Virus record (IMG/VR): IMGVR_UViG_3300037961_004224
Coordinates: 62,001 to 126,000 of that record
Strand: one strand, 5' to 3'
DNA from: a virus
DNA: 64,000 nt
A model generated the notes under the pieces. The model was not told the DNA's origin and made no database searches. It worked only from the letters and a program-made list of their open reading frames with translations. Positions within the stretch are counted from its first letter, which is position 1; the number at the start of each line of letters is the position of its first letter. The position numbers were made by a program, and so were the translations under genes. Of the stretch, positions 9,569 through 20,100 are shown one piece after another.

Positions 9569-11113
9569 CTATGGAAGATTACATTTATTATATGTCCAAG
9601 CAACACTTCTAGTGTATCTACCTTGAGTAAAATTCCAATTTTCTGTGTTTGTTCCTGTAAATACTATATCAAATCGCGATGTTAGATCCTGAGCAACCGA
9701 CCTAATAAGCGTGTCTATCTGACCTGTTGGAACCGGCTTCCAAATACCATACGCTGATTGTTTATCGAATCCATCACAACCTGTTGGTGGTGCTAGTACA
9801 AGCTCTATACTTAAAGTTCTTACTTTTGCGGTTGTTGTGCCTATATCTTGTAAGACTGGACCTAGTTTTCTTCCAAGTGCAACATGGCTTGCAAAAACAT
9901 CTGTAGCAAGTTGATCATCAATAGAAATATTTTGAGATATAAGACATTCTCCAGTTATGCAATATTTTGATGTATTGTCAAATTGATAATCATAAGATAT
10001 TGTTCCGGCCCTTGGATTACAACCAATAGTTCTTGATATTGGTGCTGGGTTCAATTGAGCAGTTGTTCCGCAACCAGATACACCACTCATGCCATAAACT
10101 CCACTTGCACGACGAATGAATGTAGGCTCTATAGCGTTAAAATAGGCTTCTGCGGCCTCCCAAGCAGTAACATCTGGGTTTCCTAGAGGGTCTGAACCCG
10201 TGTAATCAATACTAGCCAATCCTTGTATTTCACCTTGGACATTTACAGTTGAAATATTTTCAGCAACGTTCACATTAAGATCAAAAGTTTCAACAGCACC
10301 TCTGGGCATAGGCTGGCCAAGAATACTGCCAGTGCCCATGAAAACAAAATTTTCTACTACATTTATAGTTCCTTCGGTTTTATTACAAGAAATTTGTCTT
10401 ATTTGATTATAAGGCTGGCCGGATGGGGCACTCAGTAATCCGGTCATTCGGATTTCACCCTCAGTCAAGCCATTATAAATTCCAGAATTAAATATTCCTG
10501 ATGCATATTTTTTAGCATCTTCAAATAAATTGTTTGTTTTTTCCACTCCAGTGTATACAAGTCTTGCAGTAACATCTAAAGAGTGTGTAACATTTAATGC
10601 AACTGGAAATTTTACACCTTCATACACAGTGCCAAACTGCTCATCTCTTACTTCTACATCCCAGCTTTCTGATACAGTTTCAATAAATGGAGGAAATGTG
10701 CAATTGTTGAAAGCGTCTCCGCTTACGCCAGTAAACCCCGGTAGTTTAAAATCAAGTGTAAAATCTGCACGTCTTGTAAAGTTATCACTTTTATTTTCTA
10801 TATTAAAAGATTCAATTGTTGGATAACCACTTATAATAGTATTTCCATTCGTTGCAGGCTGACCGCAGTGTATGTGCAAAAGCTTTCCGTCTGCATCTAG
10901 TGCTTGTTTTAAATCTGCTATATATTCATTAAATAATCCTGTAATTCCTAATGACAAATCCTGACCAGTTAATATCAAATGCCCCTGACACGACAGGGTA
11001 TTTAGCTGACCAAACCCACGACCATCGGGTGTTTTAAGGTACTCTGTTTGTACTGAAAATACTGGTGCTGGCTTAAACCGATAATCCCCGTATTTAAAAA
11101 CAATATCTGACAT
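9569..11113 (-). CDS. Tail-tip structural protein (distal-tail-like position)
   Basis: 514 residues with a predominantly beta appearance, six or more Cys, and no signal peptide or membrane segment. It is encoded directly after the tape measure (15-base gap) and before the giant tail-tip protein. In siphoviruses that slot usually holds the distal tail protein or a hub component. The N-terminus (DIVFKYGDYRF) and a central segment on beta-sandwich-like strands fit a tail ring protein, but I see no family-specific signature. The role rests on gene order. Confidence 0.6.
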   Translation of the reverse strand: MSDIVFKYGDYRFKPAPVFSVQTEYLKTPDGRGFGQLNTLSCQGHLILTGQDLSLGITGLFNEYIADLKQALDADGKLLHIHCGQPATNGNTIISGYPTIESFNIENKSDNFTRRADFTLDFKLPGFTGVSGDAFNNCTFPPFIETVSESWDVEVRDEQFGTVYEGVKFPVALNVTHSLDVTARLVYTGVEKTNNLFEDAKKYASGIFNSGIYNGLTEGEIRMTGLLSAPSGQPYNQIRQISCNKTEGTINVVENFVFMGTGSILGQPMPRGAVETFDLNVNVAENISTVNVQGEIQGLASIDYTGSDPLGNPDVTAWEAAEAYFNAIEPTFIRRASGVYGMSGVSGCGTTAQLNPAPISRTIGCNPRAGTISYDYQFDNTSKYCITGECLISQNISIDDQLATDVFASHVALGRKLGPVLQDIGTTTAKVRTLSIELVLAPPTGCDGFDKQSAYGIWKPVPTGQIDTLIRSVAQDLTSRFDIVFTGTNTENWNFTQGRYTRSVAWTYNKCNLP

Positions 11114-11128
11114 TTTTATTCTCCTATG

Positions 11129-14100
11129 TTATACAACCGGTTGTCCACCATCAATGTTTGAATTATTGGCTGCTATTTGGTTAGCAACTTCATCAAATAT
11201 CTGATCTTGGAATTCTTTTCTGAATTCTGCTAATAGTTGACCACCGTTTAGAATAACATTTACATCAATAGGTTCTGAATTAAGTGTTATATTTATATCT
11301 GGTAATGATTCAAGTTTAGTAGCAGCGGCCAACAACTCGGTTGCGAATGTTGAAGTATTTAACATCTCGACTGCTTGTACAAACTTTGCAGTTGGGTCTT
11401 GAGTTCCTGCGGCAGTAGGTGCTTGTTGAATTTCTTGTTGTTGTTGCTGTTGTTTTTGCTGTTGTAATTGTTGATTTTTCTTTAAGTCGGTTTGTTCTTG
11501 CGTTATTTGTTTTGCTTGTGCTTCATTTTTTTGTTTGTTTAATTGTGCTGCTTCTTGTTGTTGTTGTGCGGCAACTTGCTCAGTACCGCCTAACCTTTGT
11601 ATTCTTCCAGAGCCTGTGTCAATTCTTTGCGAAAGCCCTTGTCTTGCTTTCAGATTTATAAGCTCTTTGTTTTGTTCCTCACTAAGCGGCCCTACAGTTT
11701 GTTTTAGCTCTGATAGTCTACTTGCATCTTTTTCACCAAAACCACCCTTTTCTTCAAGTAATTTTTTACGGTTTGCTTGTGCTCTTTGTTCTTTTTCAAG
11801 ATCCGCTAATCTTCTGGTTCTCTTTCTTGGGTCTCTTGCTTCTGCTGCTATTTGTTTTTCTCTGGCTCTGGCTTGTCTGTTTTGACTAGACCTGAGCTTG
11901 AAAGATTTATTTGCTATATCAACATCTTCCTGTTCCAAAAGACCAGCTTTAACTAATTCTGCCTGTGTACGTGGCTTTTCGCCTGCTTTGGCAGCACGCT
12001 TCGCTTCTTGTTCTCTTGCCGCTACAACAGCCCTTCTTGAATCACCAACAAGTCCTCCAGTTTCTGCACCAGCTATTCTTCCAGTAAAATCTGGTCCAAG
12101 AAGTTCTTTCGTAACTTGAAGATCTGCGTCTTGTTGGCTTATTCTTCGTATAGATCTAAGATTTCCAACAGCGACTTTTGCTGCGGGTTGTTGTCTTGCT
12201 GCTGCATTAGCTCGATCCTTTTCTCTTGCAGCATCAATTTCTGCTTGTTTATCAGCCTCAATTTTGGCTTTAACTGCTGCACCGAAATCATCATCCGTTT
12301 CTATGCCATCAATAGGTTTTAAGTTTAAATCTGCCACTACCTTGTCTGCCGCTGCCTGATCTTCTGCTTGTCTTTTCCTAACTTTAGCTTCTTCTGGACC
12401 GGGAGTTGCCCCAACACCAACCACTCTACGCTGACCGGTTGCTGGCTGTTGCTTCCTTGCTACATCAAGCCTCATGATTTGACCACCAGCAGCATCTCCG
12501 ATTCCGTCTGGCCTTTGTGGTTCAATAACCGGAGTTCTTTGCTCAACTGGCATAAACCTTGGAGCACTTTTTTCGGCCTCTGCTTGTAGTCGTTCTGCTT
12601 CTACAGTCGCAGCAGACTTGTCACCTCTAAGTTTGCTTTGAAGTGCAGTCAATTTATCTTTGTCTTCAGTCAGTAAAGGTGCTCTTCCTGCTTTAAATTC
12701 TTGTGTGAGTATTTCTGCTGTTCCAAGTTTTTGTGCTTGGTCTGCTAGTCTGGTTTGATCTGGGGTCAATCCTAGCTTGCTAACATCTTCTCCTGCTCTT
12801 ATTTTATCAATAGTATCTTTGAACTGCTTAGGATCTGTAAATGTTGATTTTAATTCTTTTTCTGTTTCAAGCCGTTTGTCTCGTGCTGACTTTTCACCCT
12901 TTGCTTCTGCTTTAAGCTCGCCTTCAATAGCTTTTCTATTTCTATTTGATTCTTGCTCTTGTGCTTGCTGTGCTTTAACTTGATTAAGATTCTTATCAGC
13001 TTCTTCAAACTTCTTGGTTGCTTTATCTATAGCGGGGTCCATTGTTTCTAATTTGGCTGTAACAGAATCTAATGCTGCCTGAGCTTTTTCGGTTTCAAGA
13101 TTACCTTTTCTAGTTGCCAAAGCACTATCTATAATTTTATCAGCCTGAGATATAAAATCTTGTGTTGTTCCTCCAGCAGCCTGAGTATCTTTTAAAGCAC
13201 TTGCTAATTTTGACTGAAGATCTAATTGAAACTTTGTTCCTGCACTGTCTGTATCTGTAACATCAATTTCACCAAACCCAGCCTGAGCAGCATTCAATGC
13301 CAATTGGTCTGTAAGTTGAAAAGCATCTGAAGAAGTAATATCGCCAGCTTTTGTAGTTTGTGCAGCACGACCAGCAGCCGAACCTTGGAAAGCACCAGTA
13401 ACAAGTTCTTTATCAAAACCAGTTCCAGCTTGACCAAGACCAACAAGAAAATCAAAAGCACTGCCTTTTGAACTATCAACTCCAGTTGCTTGGTCTACAG
13501 CTTTGTTTCTTTCCTGATCTAACTTTTTAGCCTCCTTAACATTAGCTTCCTCCTCTTTTTTCTGCTTTTTAAGATCAGATTTCTGTTGCGTCAAATCTAT
13601 CTGCTCTAACTGTGCAAGACGTTTTTCACTAAGTGCAAGCAAAGCTTCTTCTCTGTCTCTTAAAGATGCAAAAGCTTCACCAGCCGTAGCAAGTGCTTCT
13701 GTGGTTTTTATTATTTCCTGTCGATAAAGAATTTGCTGATCTTGCAGAAGCTTGGTATTTTGATCAGTGCTTCCTTTTATAAGTTCCGCTTGTTTGTCAA
13801 CTATTGATTGGAATTCAGATATCAAATCTTTTTCTTGTTTCGTTTCACCTTTGACTGTTGCACCCGGACCATCTGCACGCCCAAGCACAGCGTCAACAGC
13901 ACCAGCACCCAATCCTAAGTTGCTAAACAAATCACGACCACCTTGCTGGAAATTAGCAAGACTGGTTTCAAGGAAATCACCAACTTCTTTATCTGATGCA
14001 TCTCGACCTGTTCGATCTTTAAATTGCTGTCTAAATGCAGTTGCAGCGATTCCTTGATCATCAAATAAATCTTGTTGAAGTGCTGCACCTTCTTGTACGC

Positions 14101-17100
14101 TAATAGCTTGGCCACTAGCAACCTTACTAGCAGCAATAAATGGTCTTTGAATATCATTTAAAATTCTATTAACGTCTTTTTGACTTCTAGCACCACTAAG
14201 CTGACTTAATCCAGCCTGTAATCTTTGTCGTTGGCTCAATCTACTTTCTTGTATTGAACTTAATTTAGACTCAATAGCACTCAATCTGGCGGTTTCATTG
14301 GTTTGTTCTTCTATCGCACGTTTTGTGCCTTCAAGTGCAGCAATAGTATTTCCAAGCTCATCTACAAGAGCACCTTCACCAGCTTCTCTAGCTGCGGCTA
14401 TTGCATCGTCTGCATTTTCTGTATCAACACCAACTGTTTCACCTATACGATCCAGCAAGCCTTTTCTAATTTCTTCAAGACCCGCTCTTCTTTCAAGCAA
14501 ATCAATGTTTCCAGTTGGACCAGCACCAACGGTTCCAAGATTAACTCCTCCAACGTTTGCGGTTCCAGAACCACCAGCATTAAGTAGTATAGATGTTCTG
14601 TCTGCCAACCTTTGATTAGCTAACTGTAATGGATCTGCACCACCAGTTCTAAATTGAGATAGTCTATCTTGTGCATCAGCACGTCTTCCTTGTATTTCAA
14701 GTTCAGCATTTGCTCTTTCTCTTGATGCTGTTACAATTAGATTGGCACTGTTTATTATTGCTTGATTTAATTGATTTAAAGAATTAGTTATACTTTCTAA
14801 GTTTTGTGCTGCCTGTTGGCTCAACTGAGAGAAAGCACCTTGTATATCTCCAAGTTCTCCAAGTTTTGCTTTTACTCCTTCAACGCCAAGAGGGTCTCCA
14901 CCTTGTCTTAGTCCTACAAAAATACCTTCCAAAGAAGCCATAAATTGTTTCTTGACAGGTTCTGAAAGCCCACTAAATATGTCACCTTCTGCATTGATAT
15001 TATTAACCAATGTATCTTTAACATCTTCAAAAGTAAATTCTCCACCAGCACGCTCAATTTGATCTACAGTATCTTTTAGGGCTTGAGGTAATCTATTTCC
15101 AAGAGCTATGGTGTCTGGTAAATCGGCAAAGTCTTCAGCGTCTCCACCAACGGCACGTCTTACTCTTTCAACACCGGCTGATAATTCTTCTCTTGATCTT
15201 CCTCTTCCTCCACCAGCGAATACATTAGCTCTACCTACTGCTTGTGCTTGTTGAGTAGTGCTGAGTATTCTACTTACTTCATTTTGAACGTTTTGTGCTG
15301 TGGTAGTAAAGTCTGATACTATGTTTGCAACCCTTTGATCCAAGTCTTGTAGTGCAGCAGCAAATGCATCTAGACCTTGAACTTGAGCCAACAGCAGATC
15401 ATTAACTATTCTTTGCTTTTGTTCAGCAGCAATTTGTGCGGCTATAGAATCTCTAACAGAAGATATATAATTTTGAGTAGAATTGACAAGTGTTGATAGC
15501 TCTGTGGAAGAAACACCAGCAGCTTTAGCTACCTTATTTAATACTTCTGGATTTTTCTCAATAGCTTTCTGGAAACTTTCGATATCTGTTATGCCCAGAT
15601 TAAGACCTGAAATCGCATTTCCAGTTTGTGCATTAAGATTGCTTATTAGTCTTTTGCTTGCTAACTTTCCAGACTCTTCAAATCCTTTACCAGCATTTAT
15701 TCCTGCTATAAAGTCTGCGGCAGATGTTTTACCTGCTGCGAAAAATGCATCTAATTTTCCTTTACGACCGCTTGCTTCACCAGCAGCCGATATTTGATCA
15801 AACTGTTCGTTTAATGTTTTTGCGGCAGATACAGCTTGTGTTCCAGCCAATGCTTTAAATGCTTCTAGCTGTGCAGAGAATTGTTTTGTGCCATCGCTTG
15901 CACCTTCTAATGCCTTAAACAGATCATCAAGACTTGCGTCTGCACCCAATGCTGCTATATCTGTAACCTGATCAATATTCAAGGAATTAGCAAGTGCTGG
16001 ACCAAGTGCTTCAAAAGTTACTGTCGCTTTTTGTAAAGCCGCATCTGGTATTGCCGCAAGAGTTTGTTGAAAATCTTCAGCACCTTGTAATTGAACAGAA
16101 GCATTTAATTTTTTTGCAGCATTTCTTGCCCTAGCATCAACATCAATTCCAACTAACTCCGCTGCTCCTTTTTTAACATCAAGGATAAATGTACTGACAG
16201 CACCAGTAACGCCACCCATCTCTTGTGCAGCCTTACGCATCTGTTGATCAGCTAAAAGAGTAATATCAAGGAGTCCACCTATACTATTAGCAAATCCTTC
16301 TATGCCAGTTCCTTCTGCTTGTGCTAAAGTTTTTCCAACCAAATCAAAGCCCTGAGCAAACTGATCTGAAAACTTAGCAAAACCATCTACCACTCCACCA
16401 ACACCAAGATCAGATCCAATACCCCCAACGGCTGCATTGCCCATCTGTCTACCGCTAACTCTTAGATTTCCCAATCTTTGTGTTGTGGTTGTTACTGCGG
16501 AGGTCAAGCCTCTGGCACTTTTAGTTACAGCGTCTAAAGCATCAGCATCTTTAAATCCTTTTTCAGCAAGTTTGTCTAAAGCTTTTTCAAGTTCCAAACC
16601 AGCAGTCTGTGCGTCTTGTAATGTCTCAAATTTTAATTGTTGTTTTAATCCACCAAGAGCACCGTCAATAGCACCTGTTATACCTCCAATAGCAGCAAGC
16701 AAAGGAGTGAGAACCACCGCTGCTGGCCCCGTAAGACTTCCAATTGCTGCACCTGTCGCAGCACCTGATATAGCACCTTTAGCAGCACCAGTAATTCCTG
16801 CGGTTTTTAAACCTCCTTGTTCAGCACTAAATCCAGCAACTCCTGCAATTTGTTTTCTTTTACCTACAGTAGCTTCAGTAACACCATCAACAATGGCATC
16901 TCCAAATATACTTGCAACAATGGCGGCTATACCCGCTGGTCCTCCAGCAAGTTTAGGAGCAGAAGCAGCAAGTCTTGTTGATCCTGCGGCTGCTCTTCCT
17001 AGACCGGCTGTTGGAACTTTACCGGCTACTCGTGCTCCACCTCTGGCTGCCGATGCCGCTGCATTTGCTTGCCTTGCTCTTTGTGCAGCATCAATAGCTG

Positions 17101-20100
17101 CTCGTTGGCTTCCACCACCTCTACCGAACAAACGCCTACGGGCTGCTTTACCTTTTGCTCTAGCTGTTGCTTGCTGACTAGCTTTAACACCAGCTTCTCT
17201 TCCAAGAAGTTCTTTGCCGACGACAATTGACCTTTGACCCGATTTACTGGTCGCGGAGATAGTTCTACCTTTCGGTGTTTTCCCAGTCCGACCAGCAATT
17301 CTAGCTTTTTCCAAAGTTTCCGGGCCTTTTCGTCCTACAAACTTTTGTAATCCCGCTTCTCTTCTAGCGAGTGTTGATCGAGACTTGGCCAATCTATCAT
17401 TTGCTAATTTAGATTTATCTAAACCAGCAGCTAATGATTTTGCACTTCCTGTGCCTTTAGAAATTTCTGCTGCATTTGCTTTTATTGCCGCACCAAATTG
17501 TTTTAACTGAGGCCCAAGAAGTAAAGCAGTCAATCCAGCGTTCATAAGGTTTGATTTAAATTCTTCTGCTGAATTAGAAGAAGCAAGCATTGCAGCTTCA
17601 AAACCTACAAAAGCTGCTGTTCCGGGGTCTTGCTTTATAGCACGACCAACACCTTTTACAACACCGCCAACTGCAAGCCCTTGTCTTCTAGAATCAATAG
17701 CTTTCATAGTAGAAGCAGGAAGAACAAACGTACCAGCATCAAGTGATGTTTTTATACTATCAGAAGTACCAGTTCCGGGACCAGAAACTCTGTCGATAGG
17801 AAGATTGGCAACAGAATCAATTGCAGAACCAAATCCTTTTCTTGCTTTTTCTAGATCTCTTAAATTGCCAGCCGCAACTTTAGGATCTACAAGACCTTCT
17901 CCATCAGATATAGCTACTGGAACTTTTCCTCTTCCGGGTATTTCCATTCCTTCGGCAGCAGAAAATGAACCAAGGCCAGTAATCTTTTTATTAGCTACAT
18001 AATTACCTGTCTTTTTAAATATACTTGTGACATTACCTTTACTAGCACTTCTTTTTGCGTCTGCCGCCACAAGATTTTGTATTCTTGTTGCGTCAACACC
18101 AAAAAAATCACCCAAGGCTTCTGTTTTTATACCTCTACCGCCCCTAAAGTCAAAGTCAAATACAGCACCAGAGCTTTGTGGAGTAATCTTTCCAATCGCG
18201 GATACTATGCTTTCTAAAAGAAATCCTTGTATGCTTGCACCAGCAGAATTTACTCTGCTACCCTTTTTTGTTTTTTCTTTTTGAAATAAAGGCTTAACCG
18301 CTCTATTAATTTGTGATTGACTAAGATTTAAATCTGTTGCTGGATCTCCTATTTTTAAAGAAGGAGATTTCAGAGCAGCATCTAGTGCAGCTTCCATACC
18401 CTTTTGAGAAGCTTCTCTTGTTTCTTTGTCAATACCGCTTCTGATATCATTTTCTGAAGCAATAAATCTTGCCATGCTACCAGCAATTGCAACTTTATTT
18501 AAATCTTTGGTATCAAAACCCTGTTTGCTTAAAGATGCTTTAGCCTTTGATACTAAAGCTTTTTGGACTGCTTGATTTGTTGGAGTAATTCCTCCACTGC
18601 CAACATTATCTGTACCGTCAGTGCCATTTGGTGGAACGAGATATAGTCCACCAAATTTGTTTGCAGCAACGTTAAATCTTGCTGTTTTTATTGATTTTTT
18701 AGTCTCTTTAGCAGCAGCAGCAGCTTTTTGATTGGCTTTAGGACTTAAAGATTGTCTATATTCTGATTTTAAAGCTAAAAATTGTTTCGATGAAAGATTT
18801 TCAAGTGCATCAACTCCAGCACCTCCTTTGGGAAAACCTTTGCCTTGAATGAACTTACTAAAACCAGTGGTAAGCTGAACTGGTTTTTTTGCATTAGGAG
18901 CATTATTAAGTTTGAATAGATCATCAAAAACTGTTTTTCCTTCAGAAAGACTTTTGGCAGCCCTTGAAGCCAATCCACCTATTCTCATATTCTTTCTTTT
19001 ATAAGCTCTGCCTCCACCGGGGAATTGTTGTCTAACATCTTTTTTGGGTATAACAGCTTCTCCACCTTCAAGGAGTGCAAGAACACCACCTTGTGCATGT
19101 GAAGGTCCGTCAACAAAACCACCTTTTCCAAACTTTGGAATTTTACCACCAGCGGCACGCCTTCTTCTTCCTCTTCCACCAAAAGTGATAGCACCACCAC
19201 CAGCGGTGGCTGCTCTTAATTGAGGAGGTAAAGCTTTGATAGCCCCCGTCAAAGCTACGGCTTGCTTGCTTAGATTAACAGCATTTGTATTAAGACTTGT
19301 AGCTGTTGACTTCAAAGACTTTATGGAACTGTTCAGTGACTTTAATGCAGTAGTATTAGAGTTTAAAGCTGTGATGTTTTTTTGTATTGCGGCAGTGGCT
19401 TGTTTTTTTGCAGATTTTGATGCAGCGTCTTCGCCTCTTCCTGAACCAGTTAAAGCACCAGATATTCCCCTGCCAACGCCTCCTGAACCTCCACCTTTTC
19501 TTATTCCTCCTATAAAGCCTTGAGCAAATTGAAAAACCCCACCAGTTAATTTTACTGCTGCCAAAGCTGTAAGTGCTGGAAGTATAGGTCTTAGTGCATC
19601 GGCAAGTGTTACAAAAGCATTAGCCGCACCTATTGCAAACTTAGCTAGATTTTGAAAAGTAGCAGATTCTGATATATCACGAATTAGCTTTCCAAACCTT
19701 TGTTGTAGCTGCTCTATCTGAACACTAAGTGTTTGTGTAGCTAATGCAACATCTTTCGTAATACTTTCAGTTCCCTGTAAAGCAACTTGTCTTGCACGTT
19801 CTGCTTTTTCAAAGTTTCTAAGTGCTGGCAACAATTTACCAACTTGACGAACACCACCAAGTTCTTCAACTAATTTTGCAACCTGAAGAGTATCTAGACC
19901 TTTTAATCCAGAAGATATCTTTTTCAAAGCTTCAAAAATACCAACAAATTCACCTTCTGCAATACCAAGTCTTTTTGCATCTTCTGCTGTAGCACGCAAC
20001 CTAATACCAAACTGTTCTAAGAACTTAATAGTTTGAGGTCTTTGTACACGAGTAAAAATTGTTCTTAAACCAGTAGCAATCGTGTCAGCAGATTCACGAG

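Noticed and set aside
16437-17177. 246-codon plus-strand frame opposite the tape measure
   Set aside because: It is antisense to an Ala/Gly/Lys-rich coding region, its product is Ala/Pro/Leu low-complexity, and there is no ribosome site or promoter.
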